From positions 1 through 64,000 of the forward strand of contig CAKZLB010000045.1 in NCBI GenBank assembly GCA_937124965.1: a stretch of 64,000 bases of DNA, written 5' to 3'. Below the pieces are notes generated by a model, which made no database searches, was not told the DNA's origin, and was given only the letters and a program-made list of their open reading frames with translations. This DNA comes from an uncultured Bacteroidota bacterium. GTDB taxonomy: Bacteria > Bacteroidota > Bacteroidia > NS11-12g > UBA9320. Positions 25,527 through 35,131 of this stretch are shown here, piece by piece. The position numbers and the translations under genes were made by a program. Each line of letters opens with the position of its first letter. Position 1 is the first letter of the stretch.

Positions 25527-28085
25527 ATGCACGTACGATACATATTTATTGGTCTTTGTATTCTTTCTGTTCTTAGTAGTTGTTCAAATCAAGAACATTC
25601 CGAAAACTCTGATGCAGCACCAGAATACATTCAACATGAAGAACTCATGACTCGAAACCCGAAAACGGGAAAAGTTGAACGAGAGAAATTGTACAAGTAC
25701 CTATTGTCAAAGCGAAAGACATTAGGTCAGAACAATCGCTTAGACAAGCGTAAAGTGTACCCAGCATCATGGTCAAACGTTGATGACTTTTTCGCAAGTT
25801 TAGCCATACAACGTATGGTATATGATCCAAACAATTCCCAAGTGATGTATTTCTGCACCGGAGAAGGTTGGAATAATGCGGATGCAGCACGAGGTGCTGG
25901 TATTTGGAAAACTATTGATGGAGGAAGTACTTGGAATCAGCTAGCATCAACCCAAAGTGATACGTTTTGGTATTGTGCGGATTTGTTAATTCACCCTGTA
26001 ACATCTGATGTTTATGTAGCAACAAGGTCTCAGGGAGTTTTGAGAAGTAAGGACGGAGGAAATTCTTGGGAAGTAGTCTTGAATTCTTTGAATGGATCTA
26101 TTGAGAATCAAGCAACCGACCTTGACATTACAGCAGATAATGAACTGTTTGTTTGTATCGGAAATTTTAGTACCGACGGTATATATTTCTCAACTACTGG
26201 TAATGTTAATGATTGGGAAAAACGAATGACTGGCATACCAAATTCTACTCGAAGAATAGTCATCAGCACGGCTCAGAGCAACGCTGATGTTGTATACGCA
26301 ATCCCGACGAGTAGCATACGAAATGATTCAAATAAAATTCATGGCGTTTATCGGAGTGAAGACAAAGGATTGACCTGGACAATGACGGCATTGCCAGGCG
26401 GAGACAGAAACTTAGCCAAAACTCAAGGTTGGTATGATTTAATTATCAAAGTATCTCCAGAAGATGAGAATGTCGTTTTAGTTGGTGGATTAAACATATT
26501 TAGAACCACAGATGGTGGGGCATCTTGGCAACAATTGTGTGAAGGCGATCGACGAAAAAAGAGCTCATTACAATATGTTCATGTTGATCAGCACGAAATT
26601 ATTTTTAAGACAAAAGATACGGTGCTATTTGGTAATGATGGAGGTATTTATAGATGCGATGAAATTTTAGCAGATACTCCATTCATTTATTCGATAAATG
26701 AGAACTACAACGTGACACAGTTCTACAGTTGCGCTATTGACGCATCTGAAGGTAGTACGTTTGTTATTGGTGGAACACAAGACAATGGTTCCTTGGGGTC
26801 TGAGAATGATGGAATTACAGAATTTCGACAACTGTCATGGGCCGATGGAAGTTATTGTAATATTGATCACGGGGATCCAGATATTTTTTACACAACGACT
26901 CAGTATAGACGGTTGTACCGCAACAATCATGGTAAAATTGACACAATTACCAATGGAAACATCGTCAACAGTAATACGCTGTTCATTAATCCCATTGAAA
27001 TGGATCCGAACGATCCAAATATTTTATATCAATTGACGAATCGAGGGTTATGGCGACTTAACAATGCACGAACAGCAACAAAAGACGATTGGCAAAAAGC
27101 TTCTAGAAATTTTGGAACTTTTAGCGCAATAGGAATTTCAAAGAGCAATAAAAATGTCGTGTATTTAGGTAGAAGTTCTGGTGGAGTTTTATACAGAATT
27201 GATAATGCAAATACCACAGATGAAAACTATCTACCGGTAAATTGTGATCCTAACGGGATGTTACCAGATGGATATTGTAGAAGCATTTTTGTAGACCCTT
27301 TAGACGGTAACCACGTCATTGCAACTTATTCAAATTATGGCTTAGAGAGCGTTTGGGAATCGAAGAACGCTATGTCAGATAATGCGACTTGGGTAAGTCA
27401 TGAGGGAGACCTACCTGATATTCCAATTCGCTGGGCAGTGTTACACCCAGAAAATAGTTCAGTATGTTATCTCGCTACAGAAGCAGGAGTTTTTATGACC
27501 ACGATGTTAGATGGAGCATCAACAAAATGGTCAGAAGTAAACGACGGATTAGCTAACTTAAAAGTAAACATGTTAAGAGTGAGGGCTAATGATCTAACAT
27601 TAGCAGCAGGAACCCATGGAAGAGGAATTTATACAGGGAAAATCCAATCCGATTATAGCGTAAAATGGGAGGAGAGAGGTCCAAGAAATGTTGGCGGTAG
27701 AACAAGAACTATGGTTTTTGATCCGAATGATCCGACTGGAAAAAAGCTTTGGGCCGGCAGTGTTTCTGGAGGTTTATGGGTGGTGCAAAACTATGATAGC
27801 GTCAATACGTACTATGAAATTTTTGATGCGTTTGAAATTAAGCTAGGTCCCAACCCAATTGCTAATGGAAGGGAGTTAACAGTATTTGTGACTAGCGAAA
27901 AAAATCGTGAGATTGCCATTACCGCATATAATGTAGATGGACAAAAAGTGTTGGAATCAAAGAACTTGGTGGATCCTGGAAACACAGAAATTCCTCTAAA
28001 TACCAATGATTTATCCGGGGCGATGTATTTTTTCAAAATAGAATCTGACGGATATAAAGAAGTGTTTAAAGTGATTGTTCTGTAA
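25527..28085 (+). CDS. T9SS type A BNR propeller protein with lipobox-like signal
   Basis: An 852-residue cell-surface protein. The signal peptide ends in a lipobox-like LSSCSN (MHVRYIFIGLCILSVLSSC). A sortilin-like propeller follows with Asp boxes such as KTIDGGSTW, RSKDGGNSW, YRSEDKGLTW and RTTDGGASW. After the propeller, near residue 715, comes a copy of the motif that usually starts such proteins: WEERGPRNVGGRTRTMVFD, then LWAGSVSGGLW. The C-terminal 80 residues are a type A T9SS sorting domain (LGPNPIANGRELTVFV, NVDGQKVLE, GAMYFFKIESDGY, KVIVL). Function is unknown; an adhesin or binding role is the usual guess. It lies two bases after folB. Confidence 0.85.
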   Translation: MHVRYIFIGLCILSVLSSCSNQEHSENSDAAPEYIQHEELMTRNPKTGKVEREKLYKYLLSKRKTLGQNNRLDKRKVYPASWSNVDDFFASLAIQRMVYDPNNSQVMYFCTGEGWNNADAARGAGIWKTIDGGSTWNQLASTQSDTFWYCADLLIHPVTSDVYVATRSQGVLRSKDGGNSWEVVLNSLNGSIENQATDLDITADNELFVCIGNFSTDGIYFSTTGNVNDWEKRMTGIPNSTRRIVISTAQSNADVVYAIPTSSIRNDSNKIHGVYRSEDKGLTWTMTALPGGDRNLAKTQGWYDLIIKVSPEDENVVLVGGLNIFRTTDGGASWQQLCEGDRRKKSSLQYVHVDQHEIIFKTKDTVLFGNDGGIYRCDEILADTPFIYSINENYNVTQFYSCAIDASEGSTFVIGGTQDNGSLGSENDGITEFRQLSWADGSYCNIDHGDPDIFYTTTQYRRLYRNNHGKIDTITNGNIVNSNTLFINPIEMDPNDPNILYQLTNRGLWRLNNARTATKDDWQKASRNFGTFSAIGISKSNKNVVYLGRSSGGVLYRIDNANTTDENYLPVNCDPNGMLPDGYCRSIFVDPLDGNHVIATYSNYGLESVWESKNAMSDNATWVSHEGDLPDIPIRWAVLHPENSSVCYLATEAGVFMTTMLDGASTKWSEVNDGLANLKVNMLRVRANDLTLAAGTHGRGIYTGKIQSDYSVKWEERGPRNVGGRTRTMVFDPNDPTGKKLWAGSVSGGLWVVQNYDSVNTYYEIFDAFEIKLGPNPIANGRELTVFVTSEKNREIAITAYNVDGQKVLESKNLVDPGNTEIPLNTNDLSGAMYFFKIESDGYKEVFKVIVL

Positions 28086-28087
28086 AC

Positions 28088-28918
28088 TCACAAAATTTGT
28101 TGACTTCGTATGCGTTGAACGATTTTTATACCATACGTTTTAAGAAAAACTACAAATGCATTAAGGTAACTCGGAAGGAATTTTAGTCCAACGTGTTTTA
28201 TCAAAAATGAATTTGTAACCAGTGCCCGTGAAACGGTATTTTGATACTCCGAGTAATTTGAAGTTAGATTGCCTTTATGGTAACGATACGCTATCATCTT
28301 TTCAGGGTTGTAGTAAATTGGCTTTGATATCGAACACAAAACAAACAAAATCTTATCATTACAGTTTGTGTTAATTGACGAATCGGGAAGCTTCAATTGT
28401 GAAATATTTCGGAACATTACTCCTGAGGTTTGAAACGGAGGGTACCCCCATAAATCTTTATTGTGAAACGTCTTCTCACGCAATTCCTTATAATAAAGTT
28501 GCGGTAGCTGTATTCCATTTTCGTCTATAAAATTACAACCACATGCAAAGGCGTCATACGAGTCATTTTTTGTAAGAAACTGATACTGAGTAGTTAGTTT
28601 GTTTTTGTCGACCCAGATATCATCTCCTTCTAAGTAAGCAATAAACTTCCCTTGTGCTATCTTTAAACCTTTTTTTAGATTTAAATAACTACCTAGATTT
28701 ACTGAGTTTGTTTCGAAATGAACAGCCCAGTGTGCTTTGATTTTTTTTTCTAAAACAGATCTTGCAATAGTTTCAGTATCATCCGTTGAGTTGTCATCCA
28801 AAAAAATTAATTGAACCGATCCCGTAAAATTTTGTAAAAAGACTGAGTTGAGACATTCTGCAACATACTTACTAGAGTTATAGGCAAGAACTAAGATGCT
28901 TATGTCGAATGGTTGCAC
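28088..28918 (-). CDS. Glycosyltransferase family 2
   Basis: A 276-residue GT-A enzyme: DISILVLAYNSSKYVAECL opens the nucleotide-sugar fold, FLDDNSTDDT is the second conserved Asp motif, and YLEGDDIWVDK carries the metal-binding DD. The C-terminal third holds acceptor-side helices and a basic tail. It transfers a sugar to an unknown acceptor, probably in surface polysaccharide synthesis. It is alone on the minus strand at the edge of the glycan cluster, convergent with the BNR gene two bases away. Confidence 0.88.
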   Translation of the reverse strand: MQPFDISILVLAYNSSKYVAECLNSVFLQNFTGSVQLIFLDDNSTDDTETIARSVLEKKIKAHWAVHFETNSVNLGSYLNLKKGLKIAQGKFIAYLEGDDIWVDKNKLTTQYQFLTKNDSYDAFACGCNFIDENGIQLPQLYYKELREKTFHNKDLWGYPPFQTSGVMFRNISQLKLPDSSINTNCNDKILFVLCSISKPIYYNPEKMIAYRYHKGNLTSNYSEYQNTVSRALVTNSFLIKHVGLKFLPSYLNAFVVFLKTYGIKIVQRIRSQQIL

Positions 28919-29085
28919 AGGGCGTTATCAATTGTAAAGGTGCAATTTTAGGTTTTTATTTTTTGTAGTTAGGATTCAAAAAAAGTGATGTCATGTAATT
29001 CGCTCTATTTGAAGATTGAATTATAACGATTTGAAACTATATGAACTTAATTCATAAACATTACGAGCTAAGCGGTTTAAAACGA
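28919..29085. other. Divergent intergenic region, nothing recognised
   Basis: AT-rich spacer between the minus-strand glycosyltransferase and the first epimerase gene. I see no RNA gene, hairpin terminator or repeat here. It holds the upstream part of the epimerase promoter region. Confidence 0.5.
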
Positions 29086-29093
29086 TAAATTTG
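29086..29093 (+). promoter_or_regulatory. Bacteroidota -7 element for the glycan cluster
   Basis: TAAATTTG matches TAnnTTTG. It lies 51 bases before the ATG at 29145 and would drive the run epimerase, membrane protein, epimerase, glycosyltransferase. Confidence 0.45.
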
Positions 29094-29144
29094 TTTTCAA
29101 ATCACAATAAAACAGGGTCAGCTTTTAGAGAAGTTAAATATTCT

Positions 29145-30206
29145 ATGAAATTATTAGTTACAGGAGGTGCAGGTTTTGTGGGTTCTTCTCTATGTATATG
29201 GCTAAAAAAGGCTTATCCGAAATACAACATTGTAGCGTTTGATAATTTAAAACGACGCGGATCAGAAGTTAACCTTCTTGATCTAAAAAATCACGGGGTA
29301 GAATTTGTTCACGGTGATATTCGTAATCCAGAAGATTTTGACTCAATCGGTGCATTTGATGTATTAATTGATGCATCTGCAGAACCGTCAATACTTGGAG
29401 GAATCAAGACGAACCCTTCTTACATCATTAATAATAACTTCAATGGAACAATTAATTGTATCAATGCATGTTTGGAATTTAACGCTAAGATTATTTACCT
29501 TTCAACAAGCAGAGTTTATCCAATAGATGTAATTAATAACACTCAATTTGACGAAGACGATACACGGTTCACGTATTCTGAAAATCAAGTGGAAAATGGC
29601 ATTTCGGAGTTAGGTGTTTCAGAAGAAACTAGTTTGATTGGTTGCCGCTCGTTTTATGGAACCACTAAGTATGCTTCAGAAATGTTTATCCAAGAATACG
29701 AGAAGTTTTATGGTATAGGTTCAATTATTACTCGTTTTGGAGTGATTGCTGGTCCGCGTCAAATGGGTAAAACAGATCAAGGTGTTGCAACTTTATGGAT
29801 GGCGAAGCATTTCTGGAAACAACAACTTCAGTATATTGGATTTGGTGGTTTTGGGAAACAGGTACGCGACATAATTCATATTGATGATGTTTGTGAACTT
29901 ATTGATTTACAGATTCATAAACCAGACTTGTTTCGCGGAAAGGTGTTTAATGTAGGAGGTGGTATGAAAAATAGTGCATCATTACTGGAGATGACTTCCA
30001 TTTGCGAAGAAATTACTGGTAACAAAATTTCAATAAAACCTCACGTTGATAATAGACCAGCTGATGTTCGCATGTACGTTTCAGATAATTCTAAAATTAA
30101 CAATGAAATCAACTGGCAACCTAAACGTAAAACGGAATCAACGTTTGAAGATATTTTTACTTGGATTAAAGATAATGAAACCAAACTTAGCCAAATTCTG
30201 AGGTAG
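29145..30206 (+). CDS. NAD-dependent nucleotide-sugar epimerase (extended SDR)
   Basis: A 353-residue SDR. I start at ATG 29145, where the NAD motif VTGGAGFVGSSL begins at residue 5; the upstream TTG 29091 would overlap the promoter element. The catalytic residues are present: Ser/Thr in YLSTSRVYP and the YxxxK pair in FYGTTKYASE (Tyr171, Lys175). The C-terminal half has RDIIHIDDV and VFNVGGG, as in CDP-paratose/tyvelose 2-epimerases. It acts on a nucleotide sugar of unknown identity. A second SDR of the same group lies two genes downstream. Confidence 0.85.
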   Translation: MKLLVTGGAGFVGSSLCIWLKKAYPKYNIVAFDNLKRRGSEVNLLDLKNHGVEFVHGDIRNPEDFDSIGAFDVLIDASAEPSILGGIKTNPSYIINNNFNGTINCINACLEFNAKIIYLSTSRVYPIDVINNTQFDEDDTRFTYSENQVENGISELGVSEETSLIGCRSFYGTTKYASEMFIQEYEKFYGIGSIITRFGVIAGPRQMGKTDQGVATLWMAKHFWKQQLQYIGFGGFGKQVRDIIHIDDVCELIDLQIHKPDLFRGKVFNVGGGMKNSASLLEMTSICEEITGNKISIKPHVDNRPADVRMYVSDNSKINNEINWQPKRKTESTFEDIFTWIKDNETKLSQILR

Positions 30207-30214
30207 ACGTTAAA

Positions 30215-32086
30215 ATGCCAATAAACGAATTTTTAGAAAAATGGAGACACAGGTTCAGTCTAAAGGGTATTTTGCTCGTTATTGTCTTTATTTATTTGAT
30301 ACCAAAGAGCATTTTTAGACCACCAGGATTGGGATTAGACTCGTCATGGATGCTTTCATTAAACATGGCATTAGCTCAAGGTCTAGTTTGGGGGAAAGAC
30401 ATAATTTTCACTTACGGGCCACTCGGTTATTTGTCTACAGGAATGCCTTTCGAAGCAAGTAAAGTGTTAATTGTGTTTTTTTATATTTTCATTGTAGCCA
30501 ATGGGTTCTATTTTATTTACTACACTATTAAAAGCAAACCAGAAAAGAAAGACTACATCTTCCTCTTTGTAATCTTCTTTTGTTTAGGGTACTTTCTGTT
30601 TTTGAGAGATGCAATTACACTATATTTTTACTTTTTATTTCATGTTTTTCATTATGTAACTCATAGAAATAGAGTGTCATTTTTTGTATTGTCCATAATT
30701 GCAATACTTGCTTTTTTTATTAAGGTCAATGTTGGAATAGTATTAAACGGAGTTTTACTTTATTTTATAGCGTACAATTCCTTTTTTGGGGATAGGAAAA
30801 AACTTCAAAATGTATTATTTGCGATAATCCATTTCATCGCAATTGTAGGTTTTTCGTGGTTACTCAATGTCGATATTTTGTTGTACGTTAAAAATAGTAT
30901 TTCAATAATAAATTCCTATAACGATGCGATGGTCATAGTACCAAGTAAAATGAGTCTGTATGGCGCCCTAATTATCATCGGAGTTATCACAGTAGCATTA
31001 ATTTCCTGCTCTAAAATCATCCTCAGAAATACTTACGAACTATTCATATTTTCCAACATTCTACTTATTGGTTTTATTCTGTTTAAACAATCTTTTGTTA
31101 GAGCAGATGGACATATAATAGGATTTTATTCAGGCATATCATTTATTCTAATTACAGCACACTTGTTTGTAAGAGAGCCAAAACTTAAAAAAGCATATTA
31201 TTACCTAGCTTTAGTGGTGCCAATAGTCTCGATATCGTTCTTGGATAAGTCAATAGCATGGGTATTAAAAGATCAAATTGGATATGCGCTATTTGAATCG
31301 AAAAACACTACAAGTGCGTATTCATTAAATTCGAAAAAAAGAAAGCTTCCTACAAGAATTATCGATGAGATCGGTGAAAGTTCTGTAGATGTCCTTGGTT
31401 ATGAGACTTCATTCTTATTCTATAACGACTTAACATACCAACCAAGACCAGTTTTTCAATCGTATCAAGCGTACAATTCCACGTTAATCGAAAGCAATTA
31501 TAGAAAGTATACATCTAGCGACGCTCCAGATTTTGTACTTTATCATATAGGAAGTATTGACAACAGGCATCCGTTTTGGGATGAACCGAAAACGTACCTC
31601 TCAATATTTCAGAATTATGAGATTTGTGATACAGTTCCAGTAAACACTGCCTTTTCGCATCAATTAATAGTATTTAAAAAGACTAATAAATTAAAAGGTG
31701 TAAATCGAACTGTAGTACTAGATACCATTGCGAAATTTGATACAAAAATCAATATTCCAACGTCTGAGAATATGTTGTATTTAGAAATCGATTTTGATTA
31801 CACCTTGGCAGGGAAGGCTAGAAGAATAATGTATCAACCAGCGCTTATTGAAATGAGCTTGATGTATGAAGATTTTGACTCCTCAACATATAGACTGGTA
31901 GTTCCAGTAATGAGTTCTGGGGTACCGATAAATAGTAAAGTACTTAATGATAAGGATGCTTTGACTTTTTTTGAATCGAATGGTGACAGAAATGTTAAAA
32001 CTAAATCCTTTCAATTGAAAGGAAACCACATGTGGTTTAATGATTCTTTTAATGTTAGATTTATAGAGTACAAATTAGATAAATGA
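30215..32086 (+). CDS. Multispanning membrane protein, GT-C glycosyltransferase-like
   Basis: A 623-residue protein with about nine or ten hydrophobic helices in the first 360 residues (for example ILLVIVFIYLIP, VLIVFFYIFIVANGFYFIYY, FLFVIFFCLGYFLFL, ALIIIGVITVALI), then a soluble beta-rich domain. The first outside loop carries GLDSSWMLSLNMALAQG and FTYGPLGYL; an acidic residue in this loop is typical of GT-C enzymes that use lipid-linked sugars. I infer a GT-C-type glycosyltransferase, without certainty about family. It sits between two epimerases and close to a dolichyl-phosphate-type glycosyltransferase, which could supply such a lipid-linked sugar. Confidence 0.65.
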   Translation: MPINEFLEKWRHRFSLKGILLVIVFIYLIPKSIFRPPGLGLDSSWMLSLNMALAQGLVWGKDIIFTYGPLGYLSTGMPFEASKVLIVFFYIFIVANGFYFIYYTIKSKPEKKDYIFLFVIFFCLGYFLFLRDAITLYFYFLFHVFHYVTHRNRVSFFVLSIIAILAFFIKVNVGIVLNGVLLYFIAYNSFFGDRKKLQNVLFAIIHFIAIVGFSWLLNVDILLYVKNSISIINSYNDAMVIVPSKMSLYGALIIIGVITVALISCSKIILRNTYELFIFSNILLIGFILFKQSFVRADGHIIGFYSGISFILITAHLFVREPKLKKAYYYLALVVPIVSISFLDKSIAWVLKDQIGYALFESKNTTSAYSLNSKKRKLPTRIIDEIGESSVDVLGYETSFLFYNDLTYQPRPVFQSYQAYNSTLIESNYRKYTSSDAPDFVLYHIGSIDNRHPFWDEPKTYLSIFQNYEICDTVPVNTAFSHQLIVFKKTNKLKGVNRTVVLDTIAKFDTKINIPTSENMLYLEIDFDYTLAGKARRIMYQPALIEMSLMYEDFDSSTYRLVVPVMSSGVPINSKVLNDKDALTFFESNGDRNVKTKSFQLKGNHMWFNDSFNVRFIEYKLDK

Positions 32087-32107
32087 ATATTTCTGTTGAG
32101 GTGATAA

Positions 32108-33166
32108 ATGAGTAGTATTTGCATTATAACTGGGTCCTCTGGTCTTGTAGGAAGTGAGTCTGTGGCGTTTTTTTCAAAGATGTTTGATAAGGTCATTGGT
32201 ATAGATAATGACATGCGTCAGGTATTTTTTGGAATGAATGCTTCAATTGCGTGGAATACCGATAAACTAACTCGAAACTATCCTAACTTTGAACACCATG
32301 CAGTCGATATTAGAAATGTAGATGAGTTAGATAAAATCTTTTCTAAGTACAAAAGCGATATAGGTTTGGTTATTCACGCCGCTGCTCAACCAAGTCATGA
32401 TTGGGCTGCAAAAGAACCCTCGACTGATTTTACGGTTAACGCAAATGGGACATTAAATTTGCTGGAACTGACACGTATTCATTGTCCTCAGGCTACTTTC
32501 ATTTTTACTTCAACCAACAAAGTTTATGGAGACACCTCAAACCAATTACCTTTTGTAGAACTTGATAAACGATGGGAAGTTGAAAGTTCTCATACCTATT
32601 TTGAAAATGGTATCGATGAACAGATGAGTATTGATCAATCAAAGCATTCTTTGTTTGGTGCATCTAAATTATCAGCCGATATTTTAGTCCAGGAGTATGG
32701 TAGGTACTTTGGAATGAATACCGGTGTGTTTCGAGGAGGATGCTTGACGGGACCAAATCACTCTGGAGCACAATTACACGGGTTTCTTTCGTATTTAATG
32801 AAATGTGCAATAAGCGGTGAAAAATATACCATATTTGGATATAAAGGTAAGCAGGTTAGAGATAACCTTCATAGTTGGGATTTAGTCAGTATGTTTTGGC
32901 ATTTTTATCAAAAACCACGAAATGGTGAAGTGTATAATGTAGGAGGAGGACGACAGTCTAATTGTTCCATGCTGGAGGCCATTGAAATGTGTGAGGAAAT
33001 TACAGGTAAAGTATTCGATTTTAGTTATTCAAAAACACATCGAATCGGTGATCATATTTGGTGGGTGACGGACCTATCTAAGTTTAGAAATCATTACCCT
33101 AACTGGGAATTAAAGTTTACAATTAAAGATATTTTAGAACAGATTTACGAGACTCATAAACAATGA
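32108..33166 (+). CDS. SDR nucleotide-sugar epimerase homologue lacking catalytic Tyr
   Basis: A 352-residue extended SDR related to CDP-paratose/tyvelose 2-epimerases. The NAD motif is [58 protein letters not shown] and [11 protein letters not shown] follow as in that group. At the YxxxK site the sequence reads [10 protein letters not shown], so the catalytic Tyr is Phe183 while Lys187 is kept. It may be a different subfamily that uses another residue, or an enzyme with altered activity. Its stop overlaps the next start by four bases (ATGA). Confidence 0.8.
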   Translation: MSSICIITGSSGLVGSESVAFFSKMFDKVIGIDNDMRQVFFGMNASIAWNTDKLTRNYPNFEHHAVDIRNVDELDKIFSKYKSDIGLVIHAAAQPSHDWAAKEPSTDFTVNANGTLNLLELTRIHCPQATFIFTSTNKVYGDTSNQLPFVELDKRWEVESSHTYFENGIDEQMSIDQSKHSLFGASKLSADILVQEYGRYFGMNTGVFRGGCLTGPNHSGAQLHGFLSYLMKCAISGEKYTIFGYKGKQVRDNLHSWDLVSMFWHFYQKPRNGEVYNVGGGRQSNCSMLEAIEMCEEITGKVFDFSYSKTHRIGDHIWWVTDLSKFRNHYPNWELKFTIKDILEQIYETHKQ

Positions 33167-33900
33167 AATTAAGCATCGTAATACCTGTTTTTAATGAAGA
33201 AGAATCAATTGCAGAAACAATCGATCGAATAGATCAAGTACTGTCTAGAGAAAAAATTGAACACGAAATATTTGTGGTCAACGACAACTCAACAGACGGA
33301 TCACTTGAGGTTTTAAAGGGTTTGGCAAAAAAGTATCCCAGTTTAATTTTTGAAACTAATCACGGACCCAACGGATTTGGATATGCGGTGAGATATGGGC
33401 TTGAGCGTTTTTCTGGTGATTGCGTTGCAGTAATGATGGGAGATTTGTCCGATTCACCTGAGGACTTGCTCCATTTTTATGTAACAATGAAAGAGAAAAA
33501 TGTTGATTGTGTTTTCGGTGATAGGTGGACGAAAGAAAGCAGTGTAATTAACTATCCTTTTAAAAAGAGAGTGTTAAATAGAGTTGCAAATAGGCTTGTT
33601 CGTTTCGTAATGAACATTAAGTACAACGATACTACAAATGCTTTTAAATTATATAAACGGCATGTGATTGCTGGTGTAAAACCTATTTTGTCTCCCCACT
33701 TTAACTTAACAATTGAGTTGCCACTTAAGGCAATAATTCGCGGTTTTTCATATACCATCGTTCCAAATTCATGGGTTAATAGAAAACATGGAGAGTCTAA
33801 GCTCAATATAAACGAAATGGGCAGTCGATATTTTTTTATTTTGATGTATTGCCTTATCGAAAAATTTTTTTCCAAAGGTGATTTCAAAAAGAAGTGGTGA
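33163..33900 (+). CDS. Glycosyltransferase family 2, polyprenyl-phosphate sugar type
   Basis: A 245-residue GT2 protein of the dolichyl-phosphate mannose synthase group: [33 protein letters not shown], the metal motif in [13 protein letters not shown], and [16 protein letters not shown]. No transmembrane tail is visible. Such enzymes move a sugar from a nucleotide donor to polyprenyl phosphate. The preceding multispanning protein could be the GT-C enzyme that uses the product (inference). Start overlaps the upstream epimerase stop by four bases. Confidence 0.87.
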   Translation: MKLSIVIPVFNEEESIAETIDRIDQVLSREKIEHEIFVVNDNSTDGSLEVLKGLAKKYPSLIFETNHGPNGFGYAVRYGLERFSGDCVAVMMGDLSDSPEDLLHFYVTMKEKNVDCVFGDRWTKESSVINYPFKKRVLNRVANRLVRFVMNIKYNDTTNAFKLYKRHVIAGVKPILSPHFNLTIELPLKAIIRGFSYTIVPNSWVNRKHGESKLNINEMGSRYFFILMYCLIEKFFSKGDFKKKW

Positions 33901-34052
33901 TGGATTTTATCTTTAAGGTGCTAAATTATAGACATTTATGAGTTTATTTTTTGTTGCCTAAGTGTCGTCACGATTTGGTACATCAGGGTAAAAGCGATTA
34001 TAATTCCTTTTCGTTTTATTCATTAATGTTTAAATAGCTTTTTGAAACAATG
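33901..34052. other. Intergenic region, nothing recognised
   Basis: AT-rich spacer after the polyprenyl-type glycosyltransferase. There is no clear terminator hairpin, no small gene and no repeat. A promoter element begins at its right end. Confidence 0.5.
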
Positions 34053-34060
34053 TAATTTTG
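34053..34060 (+). promoter_or_regulatory. Bacteroidota -7 element for the second glycosyltransferase pair
   Basis: TAATTTTG matches TAnnTTTG and lies 41 bases before the ATG at 34102. The 200-base gap before this gene suggests a separate transcript for the last two glycosyltransferases. Confidence 0.45.
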
Positions 34061-34101
34061 ACAAGATTTGAGTTTCAGAAGAATCATTCAGCTATCGATT
34101 A

Positions 34102-35130
34102 ATGCATAATACCATCTACATACTGTGCCCCAATGAACTTGTCACCGGAGGCACAGAGGCATTACATCAGATGGTTGATGCTATTAATAAGCAAGGAGGA
34201 GATGGTCGCATCGTTTATGTTTCAAGACTTTCTGTTGGTGTAAAAAGAAGGCCGCCATTTAGGTTTCGACATTACGAAATTAACGTTGCAACTAGTGTCG
34301 ATGATACAATTGGCAACGCCATAGTTGCACCTGAAGTGTATCCAGAAATTATGTGTAAATACAAAAATGCTACAACATATTTTTGGTGGTTAAGTTTCGA
34401 TTATTTCTCCAATTCTAAAGTGCCTTTTCCTAAAAATGTAAAGCATATTTGCCAGAGCTACTACGCTGCTGATATGATTAAGAATGAGGGACTTATTGTA
34501 CATCAAATGGTTACTGATTACATTACCGTATTTCCTCTCAAAGCAAGAGAGTCTAAGCGAAATGTAATTATGATGCCGACGCGAAAAATTGATGCTGCCT
34601 ATCAATCGCTTCATGATCATATTCTGGCAAAATATTCAACCATTGAAATTCGAAATTTATCAAAACTGGCGCTTTCTCGTAGTTTTCAAAAGTCTAAACT
34701 GTATGTTGATTTTGGTATTCATCCAGGAAAAGACAGATTGCCAAGGGAGGCGGTATACTTTGATGCGATGGTTTTAACGTCTAAATCTGGATCGTGTACT
34801 AATAATGTAGATGTTCCTTTAGATGATCAGTATAAAATTACTTCAGACATTAGTGTTGTAGAGCTTGATAAGAGAATAGATAACATGTTTAATCAGGAAA
34901 CTCAAAATTCGGTTTTTAAAAACTATAAAAAGATAATTCAAAATGATCGGCAGACTTTTTTTGATGAAATATCAACTGTTTTTGGTTTAACCAAGATCGT
35001 TATTGGTCCTTTAGAAAGTAATTTTAGATATAAATATTATATGTACCTTGACCATGTGCGATCAGTCTTACGCTTTGATGAACGACTGTTAAAAATAAAG
35101 AAAAAACTAAGTACGTATTTACGAAAATGA
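34102..35130 (+). CDS. GT4-like glycosyltransferase
   Basis: A 342-residue protein whose N-terminus, YILCPNELVTGGTEALHQMV, is the acceptor-side start of GT-B family 4 enzymes (the GGTE motif). The rest is less typical: IVAPEVYPEIM, then MMPTRKIDAAYQSL, and VDFGIHPGKDRLPREAVYFD near residue 200, which resembles the donor-binding Glu region. I cannot see the full ExxxxxxxE pattern. It probably acts on the same surface glycan. One base separates its stop from the next gene. Confidence 0.65.
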   Translation: MHNTIYILCPNELVTGGTEALHQMVDAINKQGGDGRIVYVSRLSVGVKRRPPFRFRHYEINVATSVDDTIGNAIVAPEVYPEIMCKYKNATTYFWWLSFDYFSNSKVPFPKNVKHICQSYYAADMIKNEGLIVHQMVTDYITVFPLKARESKRNVIMMPTRKIDAAYQSLHDHILAKYSTIEIRNLSKLALSRSFQKSKLYVDFGIHPGKDRLPREAVYFDAMVLTSKSGSCTNNVDVPLDDQYKITSDISVVELDKRIDNMFNQETQNSVFKNYKKIIQNDRQTFFDEISTVFGLTKIVIGPLESNFRYKYYMYLDHVRSVLRFDERLLKIKKKLSTYLRK

Positions 35131-35131
35131 C

